Assembly (NCBI RefSeq): GCF_900547735.1
Contig: NZ_URHZ01000017.1
Location: 1-64,000 of the forward strand
Direction: 5' to 3'
DNA length: 64,000 nucleotides
Origin: an uncultured Clostridium sp.
GTDB taxonomy: Bacteria; Bacillota; Clostridia; Lachnospirales; Lachnospiraceae
The notes under the pieces were generated by a model. That model was not told where the DNA came from. It worked only from the letters and a program-made list of their open reading frames with translations, and searched no databases. Below, in pieces: positions 17,503 through 25,715 of this stretch. Made by a program: the position numbers and the translations under genes. The stretch's first letter is position 1; each line of letters starts with the position of its first letter.

Positions 17503-18174
17503 GTGGCATCTACACAGGTGAACCCAACCAGGATGGAGCTTACAAGGCTCAAGAAAAAACTGGTGACGGCCACGAGAGGCCATAAGCTTCTGAAGGATAA
17601 ACGAGACGAGCTGATGCGGCAGTTTCTGGATCTGGCAAGGGAGAACATGGCCCTGCGCCTTAAGGTGGAAGAGGGGATCAGAAGCGCCAACAAGAATTTC
17701 GTCATTGCAAAGGCGGGAATGTCTGAGCAGGCGCTGAACGCCGCCCTGATTGCGCCCAAGCAGGAGGTATACCTGGAGACCGGAAAGAAGAACGTCATGA
17801 GTGTCGATATCCCGGTGTTTGAATATAAGACGAGAACGGCAGATGAGAATGATATTTATTCTTATGGATTTGCCTTTACTTCGAGTGACCTGGACGGCGC
17901 CGTCAAATCCCTGGCGGATATCCTGCCGGATATGCTGAAGCTGTCCGAGACGGAGAAGGCCTGCCAGCTCATGGCAGCCGAGATTGAGAAAACCAGAAGG
18001 CGCGTAAACGCCCTGGAGCATGTCATCATCCCGGAGACGAAGAAGAACATCAAGTATATTACAATGAAGCTGGATGAGAACGAGCGAAGTACCCAGATCC
18101 GTCTGATGAAGGTGAAGGATATGATGCTTGAAGAGGCTCATCATTACAAGGAAAAGCAGGTAGCTGCAGAATAA
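17503..18174 (+). CDS. ntpD: V-type ATPase subunit D (rotor shaft)
   Basis: About 223 residues. I use the GTG at 17503 because AAAGGAGG lies about seven bases upstream and the conserved sequence starts there (VNPTRMELTRLKKKL). The same frame is open further upstream but runs through the hairpin-rich gap. Two long helices (residues ~5-75 and ~125-215) form the antiparallel coiled coil that rotates inside the A3B3 head, with NALEHVIIPETKKNIKYI as the family hallmark. It is the last gene of the operon. Confidence 0.93.
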   Translation: MASTQVNPTRMELTRLKKKLVTATRGHKLLKDKRDELMRQFLDLARENMALRLKVEEGIRSANKNFVIAKAGMSEQALNAALIAPKQEVYLETGKKNVMSVDIPVFEYKTRTADENDIYSYGFAFTSSDLDGAVKSLADILPDMLKLSETEKACQLMAAEIEKTRRRVNALEHVIIPETKKNIKYITMKLDENERSTQIRLMKVKDMMLEEAHHYKEKQVAAE

Positions 18175-18292
18175 TAAGTAAATAAGAAATTGAGACCGGC
18201 CGACGTCTGTAGTATAGAGGATACAGATGGCGGCCGTGTCTGCCTTTTTACAAAAACATAAGACTGTATTTTGTTTTTATGAGGTATTACAT

Positions 18293-19951
18293 ATGAGCAT
18301 TCGCAATTCCATGTGTCGGTTGTTTTTCGCACTCGTTGTTCCTCCTTTTTTACTTTTTATGGTCCTGGTTGCCTATCTGTTTTCCAATAAAATGGAAAAA
18401 GTAATTACCGACAGCCTTCAGGTTGTGGCCAATGCCCAGGCAGCGGAGATGACGGACTTTTGCGAACAGCAGAGAGATTATCTGACCGTCATGGGAAACA
18501 TGAATATGTCGAGGGCGGCCATGCGCGGCCAGCTTAATGATGAAATGCAGGGATATCTGGATAATATGCTGGAGGCCCGCGTCCAGACAATGGGATATCT
18601 GGACGCAATTGCGATCATTGACAAAGACCGCCGCGTGGCTGCATGCGGTGTACAGCATGATGTATTTGCCAATGAAGGGATTGATCCCCTGATAGAAATG
18701 ATGGGAGATAAACCGTTTTACATTTCTGATACGATGCCGGATGAAGAAGGAAATAAGACTCTGGTGGCGATAGCAAAAATTGAAGACGGGGAAGAAGTAT
18801 TAGGCTATGTTCTGGCGGAACTATGCACCGATTTCTATGAAACCATCAGGGAACGGGCAGAGCTGTGGAACGAATCCACCTTTTACCTGCTGGATGGGAA
18901 GGGAAAGATTATCAGTGCGGGCACTTCCGATGAAAACCGGGATTCCTTTGTCACGACGGAGGCGGAACGGAAAAACTACACCGCGAAATACGGCTCAATT
19001 GATTTTGCGCTGCATCCTCAGGGCAGTTTCCGTTATAAGGTCGGCGGAACGGATTATATTACTTATTATTCCAACCTGGAATATACGAACTGGCGTGTTA
19101 TGCTGTCGGTCAATTTAAGCGCCTACCAGAGCCAGAAAACGGTTTACTATATGATGATCTGCTTTATTCTGCTGCTCTGGTTTATGCTGGCGGCGGGAAT
19201 CGGCTGGTTTGCATCACACCGGATTGTCCATCCGATAAAAAATATTTCCGACACATTGAATTCCATCCGGGAAAGACAGGATTATTCCCCGCGCGTCGAG
19301 GTTGGAAAGAAGGATGAGCTGGGAGCGCTGGCAGCGGAGGTCAACGGTCTGCTGGAATTTATAGAGACGGAAAATCTCTACAAGATGCAGCAGCAGCGCC
19401 TTCTTCAGGAGCGCGCCGGGCGGGATGCCCTGACAAAAGTCTTTAACCGGGAACGGATCAGCCAGTCTATCCGGGATGCGGTTGAGCGCCACAGAAACGC
19501 GCATACAGGACTGGCGGTATTGTTTGTGGATATCGACGACTTTAAGGACTTTAACAATAATTACGGACACAATGTCGGAGATCAGGCTCTGATGTTCTTC
19601 GCATCTGTCCTTGAGAGAGAGACAAACGGAACGGTGGGAAGGGTTGGAGGCGATGAGTTCGTAATCCTGATAGAAAGCCCCGGGGATATGGCGGAGATGG
19701 AAGAGCGGCTGGTGCAGGTAGAGAAAACGGCGGCGGAACGGTTTGTGCTGCGCGGCAGCGGAGTGCATCTGCCGGTTTATTGCTGTATCGGCGCCGTAAC
19801 CGTTGATTTTTCAGTATACGATGCCGTGGAACTGACATGTGAGAAACTGATGGATATGGCGGATCATGCAATGTATCAGATGAAAAATGGCGGAAAGCAT
19901 GGCCATGTAATATTGGAATATTCGGAAAAAGCAGGGAGCCGGGAGGTCTGA
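18293..19951 (+). CDS. Membrane diguanylate cyclase (extracytoplasmic sensor-HAMP-GGDEF)
   Basis: 552 residues from the ATG at 18293; the frame extends 22 codons upstream without a better start. One membrane helix lies at residues ~10-35, an extracytoplasmic Cache-like domain at ~40-285, a second helix at ~290-312 and a HAMP segment at ~315-370. A GGDEF domain follows, with intact G452-G453-D454-E455-F456 and the preceding FVDIDDFKDFNNNYGHNVGDQ. It should make cyclic di-GMP in response to an external ligand. The product-inhibition RxxD site is not intact (RETN, with an extra residue before the GGDEF). It stands alone between the ATPase operon and a terminator. Confidence 0.9.
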   Translation: MSIRNSMCRLFFALVVPPFLLFMVLVAYLFSNKMEKVITDSLQVVANAQAAEMTDFCEQQRDYLTVMGNMNMSRAAMRGQLNDEMQGYLDNMLEARVQTMGYLDAIAIIDKDRRVAACGVQHDVFANEGIDPLIEMMGDKPFYISDTMPDEEGNKTLVAIAKIEDGEEVLGYVLAELCTDFYETIRERAELWNESTFYLLDGKGKIISAGTSDENRDSFVTTEAERKNYTAKYGSIDFALHPQGSFRYKVGGTDYITYYSNLEYTNWRVMLSVNLSAYQSQKTVYYMMICFILLLWFMLAAGIGWFASHRIVHPIKNISDTLNSIRERQDYSPRVEVGKKDELGALAAEVNGLLEFIETENLYKMQQQRLLQERAGRDALTKVFNRERISQSIRDAVERHRNAHTGLAVLFVDIDDFKDFNNNYGHNVGDQALMFFASVLERETNGTVGRVGGDEFVILIESPGDMAEMEERLVQVEKTAAERFVLRGSGVHLPVYCCIGAVTVDFSVYDAVELTCEKLMDMADHAMYQMKNGGKHGHVILEYSEKAGSREV

Positions 19952-19971
19952 AAGACTTAAGGCTCCCTTTT
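19934..19971 (+). terminator. Intrinsic terminator overlapping the end of the diguanylate cyclase gene
   Basis: GGGAGCC (19934-19940) pairs with GGCTCCC (19961-19967), followed by TTTTT. The left arm lies inside the last codons of the gene. Confidence 0.85.
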
Positions 19972-20045
19972 TATTGAGTGGCAATGAAAAGTTCGCGAGG
20001 CGTTCTTTTCGTTGGTGAGCGGCGGCAGACCGCTCGGTTAAAAAC
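19971..20045. repeat. REP-like element, copy 1 (directly after a terminator T-tract)
   Basis: The unit TTATTGAGTGGCAATGAAAAG...CTTTTCGTTG (19971-20014) forms a 10-bp stem CAATGAAAAG/CTTTTCGTTG around TTCGCGAGGCGTT. A second small hairpin, GAGCGG/CCGCTC, follows at about 20017-20035. A near-identical unit occurs at 62311-62354 and a diverged one at 62670-62712. Confidence 0.7.
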
Positions 20046-20112
20046 ACTGCAATTTTCTATCGAATTGTCCGCGGTAAAAAGACATGCGGCTAAGCCGGGA
20101 AGAAAGGTGATA

Positions 20113-20142
20113 TTGTATTTTTCCCCCGTAATATGGTATGAT
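20113..20142 (+). promoter_or_regulatory. Probable sigma-A promoter of the two-component system
   Basis: TTGTAT (20113-20118), an 18-bp spacer, TATGAT (20137-20142), giving a leader of about 38 nt. Confidence 0.5.
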
Positions 20143-20186
20143 AGACCTGCTAAATCTGAAACGTTCATGCACATACGGGGGGAGCT

Positions 20187-21599
20187 ATGAAAATTCGGGT
20201 CAGGTATTTCAACAAAAAGAAGTTTTTTTCGGGCTGCGTTTTACTGCTGCTTGGAATCTGTATGCCATATTTTCTGACAATCAATATGTGGAATATTCCG
20301 GAAAAAGCCTATGACGCCATCGTCACACGGGACAAGCTGGAATTGTGGACGGCGGGAATGAAGCTGGGGGCGCTGAATTCCATCCGCGCATTTCCCCATT
20401 ATTTCGGGGCGTTTATTATTGCTGAATCCATCGAGCTGGACAGCGACCACAAGATCACAAAGTGGCTGAAATCGGCCATTGTCTTCTGCATCATCCCATT
20501 AATTTATACGATTATCAGCGTGGTCCACCAAATTAAGTATGATTTTGGAATACCGGCGCTGTCTCTTATCATTCTGCTGATTCTGCTGGGGAAAAATGAT
20601 TATAATTACGTCAGTCTGTGGAAAAAAGCCATGCTGATTCTGGTGTTTCTGTCGGCGCTCCAGTTTCTGGATATCATGCCCTGCCTGAAGGGACTTCCCA
20701 CGGGCCGGGGGGAGATGTCGAGGGACATCAAGATCATTGCCGAGTTTCTGGAGATGGAACCCGAGATGAACGGGACCGTGGCGATATTCTTCGCCCTTTT
20801 GATGTTTATGGGGGTGCTTCTCTTTCTGCTGATCCGGGATGAGAATAACCTGAAGGCGATGAATGAGCTGAAGGCCCAGAACGAGAGGATGGTCATGGAT
20901 ACCAGGCTCCGTGTCCTGGAGAACCGGACCTATCTGGAAATGCGCCATCTGGTCCACGATCTCAAGTCTCCGCTGACATCGGCCCAGGCGCTGGTGGGCG
21001 TGGTGCGGATGTCCTGCGATTCCAGGCAGATGTCAAAGGAATCGGGATATTTAAGCCAGGTGGAATCGGCCATTGAGAAGATGAGCGGGATGATTTCCGA
21101 GATTCTTTATGAGAATCACAGGACCAGGATTTCGACGGAAGAAATACTGGATTCCGTTTTAGCCCAGATTTCCGTTTCGGAGTATTCGTCCCTGGTCCAT
21201 GTCTCGAACCGGGTTCCGGAAAAATACCTGCTTGTCAATAAAATACGGTTTTCAAGAGCGCTTATCAACCTGATTGAAAACTCGTTCTATGCCCTTGCGG
21301 AGGATGGCGGGAGCATTGATTTTATTGTGGATAAGGCCGGTTCAGACGGAGAAGGGGAGATCTGTTTTAATATAACCGACAACGGAAAAGGAATCGATGA
21401 GGACACGCTGTCACTCATCTGGGAACGGGGATTTACCACCAGAAGCTCCCACGGCCTGGGCCTGAGCTTTGTAAAGAAAGTGGTGACGGATTCGGGCGGG
21501 ACGATAGCGATAGACAGCGAGATCGGAAAAGGGACAAGCATTGTACTGAGATTGCCCGAGGATAAAGAGGAGGAGTATGATGAGCAGCAGTGTAATTAA
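20187..21599 (+). CDS. Membrane sensor histidine kinase
   Basis: 470 residues. The first ~225 residues contain about six hydrophobic segments and no large extracellular domain. A coiled coil (NELKAQNERMVMDTRLRVLENRTYLEMRH) leads into the H-box VHDLKSPLT with H257. The ATP-binding domain follows, with the N-box NLIENSFYALAEDGG, the G1 motif DNGKGID and the G2 motif GLGLSFVKKVV. It overlaps the response regulator gene by 23 nt. The ligand is unknown; the genes downstream suggest it responds to a peptide or amino-acid conjugate, but that is inference. Confidence 0.92.
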   Translation: MKIRVRYFNKKKFFSGCVLLLLGICMPYFLTINMWNIPEKAYDAIVTRDKLELWTAGMKLGALNSIRAFPHYFGAFIIAESIELDSDHKITKWLKSAIVFCIIPLIYTIISVVHQIKYDFGIPALSLIILLILLGKNDYNYVSLWKKAMLILVFLSALQFLDIMPCLKGLPTGRGEMSRDIKIIAEFLEMEPEMNGTVAIFFALLMFMGVLLFLLIRDENNLKAMNELKAQNERMVMDTRLRVLENRTYLEMRHLVHDLKSPLTSAQALVGVVRMSCDSRQMSKESGYLSQVESAIEKMSGMISEILYENHRTRISTEEILDSVLAQISVSEYSSLVHVSNRVPEKYLLVNKIRFSRALINLIENSFYALAEDGGSIDFIVDKAGSDGEGEICFNITDNGKGIDEDTLSLIWERGFTTRSSHGLGLSFVKKVVTDSGGTIAIDSEIGKGTSIVLRLPEDKEEEYDEQQCN

Positions 21600-22209
21600 A
21601 ATTCTGTTGATTGATGATGAGCCTGAGATTCTCTGCGCGCTGAAAGCGGTGCTTGAGACACAGGGGTGGGAGGGGCTGATGGCCCAGAACGTCAGGCAGG
21701 CGCTGGAATTGTATGAGAAGAGCGCGCCGGATCTTATTCTGATTGACTACCACATGCCGCATATCAATGGGGTGGAGGGAGTGAAAATGTTCCGGAAAAT
21801 CGATCCGGACATTCCCATCATTGTATTTACGATAGACGAGGACCAGGGCATTGCCGATAAGTTTCTGGAGGCGGGCGCCAGTGATTTTGCCACAAAGCCG
21901 ATCAAGGCGCCGGATATTATTTCCAGAATCCGTGTCCATATCAGGCTGATGGAGAGCAAAAAGGCAAAGAAGAATGAGTACGAACCGTTTATCGTCAAGG
22001 GTATCGGAACCTCTACGATGGAGCTGATCAAGGACGCGATGAGGGGGCAGACGCAGTATCTTACCGTGGAGGAAATTTCAGAGAAAACGGGGCTTGCCTA
22101 TCAGACGACGTACCGCTATCTCCAGCACCTTACCTCGGAAGAAAAAGTGGATGTAAAGAGCAGTTACGGCAAGAAAGGAAGACCGAAACAGAGCTATTTA
22201 CTGCTGTAA
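21577..22209 (+). CDS. Response regulator with C-terminal helix-turn-helix
   Basis: 210 residues. The receiver domain (1-125) has the acidic pair IDDEPE, phospho-acceptor D57 in LIDYHMPH, and the conserved lysine in FATKPI. The C-terminal ~60 residues read as a winged helix (LTVEEISEKTGLAYQTTYRYLQHL...GRPKQSYLLL) in the style of DpiA/CitB-type regulators, which often control carboxylate transport. It is translationally coupled to the kinase gene. Confidence 0.9.
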   Translation: MMSSSVIKILLIDDEPEILCALKAVLETQGWEGLMAQNVRQALELYEKSAPDLILIDYHMPHINGVEGVKMFRKIDPDIPIIVFTIDEDQGIADKFLEAGASDFATKPIKAPDIISRIRVHIRLMESKKAKKNEYEPFIVKGIGTSTMELIKDAMRGQTQYLTVEEISEKTGLAYQTTYRYLQHLTSEEKVDVKSSYGKKGRPKQSYLLL

Positions 22210-22231
22210 ATTGTATGAAATTATTAGAAAA

Positions 22232-22286
22232 GAGCTGTTTTGAAATGATTTTATAGTTAAAATCACGAAAAAACAGCTCCTTTTTT
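22232..22286 (+). terminator. Intrinsic terminator after the two-component genes
   Basis: GAGCTGTTTT (22232-22241) pairs with AAAACAGCTC (22270-22279), followed by CTTTTTTG. Confidence 0.85.
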
Positions 22287-22382
22287 GTCTATTTCAACGA
22301 GAGATAAATAAGAGAAAAAATAGAAGTTTGGGATGGCCTATGATACTATGATTTTAACAAAAAAATAACGCAGGAGGGAAAT

Positions 22383-23027
22383 ATGAGAAAGAAATCAGTT
22401 GCAGTTTTAATGTGCCTGGCGCTGGCTATGGCAGTGAGTGGATGTGGGGAAAAGACTTCCCAGGGAGGCGGCCAGCCGGCGGCTGCGCAGACACAGGACG
22501 CAGGCGGAGAGGCTCAAACAGCCGCGGAGGTTGAAGGACTCAAGGAGGCGATCGCCGAAGGGCCGGTTCTTCTGACTTCTGTAGGACAGAGCGCCGATTA
22601 TGAGATGGTTAAGACGATGCTGGATAAAAACAACATCAAGTGTGAGAAAAACAGCCTTGCCACCTCGGCGGATCTGGAAGGGATTAAAACGCTGATGCTG
22701 GCCGTGGGAGGTTCCTCCAAAGGACTTGGAGCCGCCGGAATCGATGCAAACGGTGAACTGGAGCGCGTGGCAGAACTGATCGGCGCGGCGGATGAGCAGG
22801 GAATCGTCATCATCGCGGTGCATGTGGGCGGAGAGGCCAGGCGCGGTGATTTATCCGATAAATTCATTGCACCGAGTTTTGAAAAAGCAGACTATGCCAT
22901 CGTAGTGGCGGACGGAGATAAGGACGGCCTCATGAAGGGACTTGCGGCACAGGCGGGAATTCCTTTCGACGAGGTGAGCAGCATGGCCGACGTGGTTCCG
23001 AAACTGGGCGCCGCATTTAAATCTTAA
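22383..23027 (+). CDS. Lipoprotein of unknown function (DUF6305-like), possible solute-binding component
   Basis: 214 residues. It has a lipoprotein signal peptide (MRKKSVAVLMCLALAMAVSGC, lipid anchor on the Cys), then a Gln/Ala linker to about residue 50, then a compact alpha/beta domain with alternating strands (GPVLLTSVGQSADYEM, LMLAVGGSSKGLG, IVIIAVHVGG, ADYAIVVADGD). It begins 17 nt before the TRAP-like permease gene, where a binding protein would normally be. The fold is not that of a DctP protein. I recall this family as DUF6305, but the substrate-binding role is inferred from position only. Confidence 0.65.
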   Translation: MRKKSVAVLMCLALAMAVSGCGEKTSQGGGQPAAAQTQDAGGEAQTAAEVEGLKEAIAEGPVLLTSVGQSADYEMVKTMLDKNNIKCEKNSLATSADLEGIKTLMLAVGGSSKGLGAAGIDANGELERVAELIGAADEQGIVIIAVHVGGEARRGDLSDKFIAPSFEKADYAIVVADGDKDGLMKGLAAQAGIPFDEVSSMADVVPKLGAAFKS

Positions 23028-23044
23028 GTTTCAGGGGGTTACAT

Positions 23045-24322
23045 ATGAGTATTGAGCTGATAATATTTTTAGCCATGGTGATTGTGTTCGTGGCAGGCTG
23101 CTTCCTTTTGAAGCTGCCCGTAAGTCTTTCCATGGTGCTGGCGGCTGTTGTCGGAGCCCTTGTGGGAGGATACGGTTTTCCGCTCCGTCATCTGATTGAG
23201 GGAACCTTCTCCTACGTGGATACGATTCTGGTTATTACGACCGCCATGATTTTCATGAAAGTGATTCAGGAGTCGGGAGCGCTGGATGCGCTGTCTTCCC
23301 TGATTATTGAGAAGTTCCATAAGGCACCGGCCCTGCTGGTCTGCCTGATTATGCTGGTCATTATGTTTCCGGGTATGATTACCGGTTCTTCCACCGCAGC
23401 GGTTCTTTCTGCCGGTTCCATTATGGCCCCGGTGCTGATGCTTATCGGAATTCCGCAGCTTGAAACGGCCTGTATCCTGGCCATGGGCGGAATCCTGGGA
23501 ATGATAGCTCCGCCGGTCAACATTCCGGCCATGATTATTGGAGGCGGAATTGATATTCCTTATGTCGGTTTTGAACTTCCCCTTGCGCTTCTGACATTTC
23601 CGCTTGCATTCGTTTTTGCCCTGATGTTCGGATTAAAATATGTGAAAAAGCTGGAATACGAAGTAATCAGGGAAAAACTAAACCATGAGCCGGGCGAGAA
23701 ATTCGGATTTAAAATTTACATCCCGATTTTTGTGGCGATGATTCTGATGGTCCTTAACAAGACGGTTCCATCACTCCCCAACCTGGGAATGCCGCTGATT
23801 TTCATGATTGCCTCGGTGACGGGACTGTTCACCGGCTACAAAATCAATGTGCAGAAGGTGTGTAAGGACGCGGTCCAGAGTGTGCTTCCTGTTCTGGGAA
23901 TCCTGATGGGCGTCGGAATGTTTATTCAGATTATGACACTGACGGGCGTGCGCGGCTTTATTGTAACAACCTGCCTCAGCCTTCCGAACGGTTTCTTATA
24001 TCTGGCGATGGCGGTTACCATTCCGCTGTTCGGCGCAGTATCTTCCTACGGAGCGGCCTCCGTGCTGGGAGTACCGTTCCTGCTGGCCTTCCTGAGCAAG
24101 AACCAGATTATCACGGCGGCAGCCATTTCACTGATTGCTTCACTGGGAGACATGATGCCTCCGACGGCGCTGGCAGGAATCTTTGCAGCCCAGGTAGTCG
24201 GTCTCGACAAGTATACAAAAGTGCTTAAAAAGTGTATGATTCCGTCTCTGATGATTATTGTCTGGGCCATTGCATTTATTCTTCTTGCTAATGTTCTGGC
24301 GCCGTATATCGTGATTAAATAG
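23045..24322 (+). CDS. TRAP-type large permease (DctM-like)
   Basis: A 425-residue integral membrane protein with about twelve hydrophobic segments. It has the DctM-type hallmarks PGMITGSSTAAVLSAGSIM, GGILGMIAPPVNIPAMI and, in the second half, a matching ASLGDMMPPTALAGIFAAQ repeat. DctM proteins form the transport path of secondary TRAP systems. Unlike the set at 34.9-37.8 kb, no DctQ or DctP gene is adjacent. Instead a lipoprotein lies before it and a 48-residue membrane protein after it. Confidence 0.8.
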   Translation: MSIELIIFLAMVIVFVAGCFLLKLPVSLSMVLAAVVGALVGGYGFPLRHLIEGTFSYVDTILVITTAMIFMKVIQESGALDALSSLIIEKFHKAPALLVCLIMLVIMFPGMITGSSTAAVLSAGSIMAPVLMLIGIPQLETACILAMGGILGMIAPPVNIPAMIIGGGIDIPYVGFELPLALLTFPLAFVFALMFGLKYVKKLEYEVIREKLNHEPGEKFGFKIYIPIFVAMILMVLNKTVPSLPNLGMPLIFMIASVTGLFTGYKINVQKVCKDAVQSVLPVLGILMGVGMFIQIMTLTGVRGFIVTTCLSLPNGFLYLAMAVTIPLFGAVSSYGAASVLGVPFLLAFLSKNQIITAAAISLIASLGDMMPPTALAGIFAAQVVGLDKYTKVLKKCMIPSLMIIVWAIAFILLANVLAPYIVIK

Positions 24323-24337
24323 AGGGAGGGATCGGGT

Positions 24338-24484
24338 ATGATTACATTGATTTACAGAGGAATTGTGGCACTTGTCCTGATATTTACCGTCTGGAACCTG
24401 TTTGACGAAAAAAAGATTACACTGCAGGCCAACGCGGCTCTCGTTGTAATTCCGCTGATACTGAGATTATTAATGATTAAATAA
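24338..24484 (+). CDS. Small two-helix membrane protein (48 residues), putative TRAP accessory
   Basis: ATG at 24338 with AGAGGGAGGG upstream; stop at 24482-24484. The protein begins MITLIYRGIVALVLIFTVWN, then a short charged turn (DEKKI), then a second hydrophobic stretch (NAALVVIPLILRLLM). It fits exactly between the permease (15 nt upstream) and the hydrolase (10 nt downstream) and has its own ribosome binding site, so it is very likely expressed. It may stand in for the small DctQ subunit, but it has two helices where DctQ has four. Confidence 0.7.
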   Translation: MITLIYRGIVALVLIFTVWNLFDEKKITLQANAALVVIPLILRLLMIK

Positions 24485-24494
24485 GGAGGCAGAC

Positions 24495-25640
24495 ATGAAG
24501 AAAAACCATATTACAGCGGCTGTCTGCCTGGCGGCGGCGCTTCTGGTGGCAGCGGTGACGGGACAGAATTTTGCGTCACTGAAGAATCTCGGGGAGATTA
24601 AACCGGGACCGGGTGTGACGGGCACAAAGATGCTATCCGAGTATTTTGACGGCATCAAAGGCACGAACATGGACACGGAAGTCTATGTGATGGAGGGAGA
24701 AAAACCGGGTGGCAAGGCGCTGATTCTCGGAGGAACCCATGGTAATGAACCGGCCGGATATATGGCGGCCATTACATTTATTGAAACGGCGAAGGTGGAA
24801 GAGGGAACGGTCTACGTGATTCCCTTTACCAACCGAAGCGGAATGACCCACAACGATCCGCAGGAGGCGTCCCCACAGTATATGCACATTACAACGCCCA
24901 GCGGAGAGCGGAAATTCCGCTATGGCTCCAGGGCTTCCAATCCGGTTGACCAGTGGCCGGATCCGGATGTTTATGTGCATGCGGCCTCCGGGCAGCAGCT
25001 CTCCGGCTCGGAGACAAGAAACATCAACCGGGCATACCCGGGAAAGCCGGACGGCAATTCTACGGAAAAGGCGGCCTATGCGATAGCGGAGATGATCCGG
25101 GCGGAAGGCGTGGACGAAACCTTTGACCTTCACGAGGCATCCCCGGAGTACCCGGTTATCAACGCGACGGTTTCCCATGAAAAGGGAATGTCGCTGGCGG
25201 CCAGCGGAATGATGGAACTGACCTTTGCGGGCATCCAGATGTCCCTGGAACCGTCGCCGACCAACCTGCACGGCCTGACACACAGGGAGCTGGGCGATTA
25301 TACGGACACCATCCCGCTGCTGATGGAGACTGCCAATGCATCACAGGGACGTCTGCGCGGGGCGACCAATGAGAAACTGGCCCTGACGGGCAAAGACAAG
25401 GCGTATGTCAAGAGCGCGAAGCTGGGGTTTCTGTATGTTCCCTACGATGAGAACGGGCACCCCATTGAGGAGAGAGTCGGAAGACATCTCCAGGGAGTCA
25501 TCGAGTATACGAACGCATACAACCAGCTGTACCCGGACAACCAGATTGTTTTCTCGGAAGTTCCGACTTATACGGAACTGTTCGTGGATTCGGACGGCTC
25601 GGATCTGGGAGGAAACAGACTGGGAAGTTTCCTGAACTAG
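24495..25640 (+). CDS. Exported AstE/aspartoacylase-family (M14-like) zinc hydrolase
   Basis: 381 residues. An N-terminal hydrophobic segment (residues ~6-25) is a signal peptide or anchor. The zinc site is visible: H82 and E85 in GGTHGNEPAG, with the third ligand H213 in FDLHEASPEY. The family includes succinylglutamate desuccinylase and aspartoacylase, which cut the amide bond of N-acyl amino acids, and zinc carboxypeptidases. It lies 10 nt after the small membrane protein and 75 nt before the gamma-glutamyltranspeptidase, so both would act outside the membrane on substrates whose products enter by the permease. The precise substrate is unknown. Confidence 0.8.
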   Translation: MKKNHITAAVCLAAALLVAAVTGQNFASLKNLGEIKPGPGVTGTKMLSEYFDGIKGTNMDTEVYVMEGEKPGGKALILGGTHGNEPAGYMAAITFIETAKVEEGTVYVIPFTNRSGMTHNDPQEASPQYMHITTPSGERKFRYGSRASNPVDQWPDPDVYVHAASGQQLSGSETRNINRAYPGKPDGNSTEKAAYAIAEMIRAEGVDETFDLHEASPEYPVINATVSHEKGMSLAASGMMELTFAGIQMSLEPSPTNLHGLTHRELGDYTDTIPLLMETANASQGRLRGATNEKLALTGKDKAYVKSAKLGFLYVPYDENGHPIEERVGRHLQGVIEYTNAYNQLYPDNQIVFSEVPTYTELFVDSDGSDLGGNRLGSFLN

Positions 25641-25715
25641 AGTGTGTGAAGATTGCTTTCAGTCAGACACACTCCGGAACGGTAACCTTTTAAAAGAGAT
25701 TAGGAGGATATGAAT

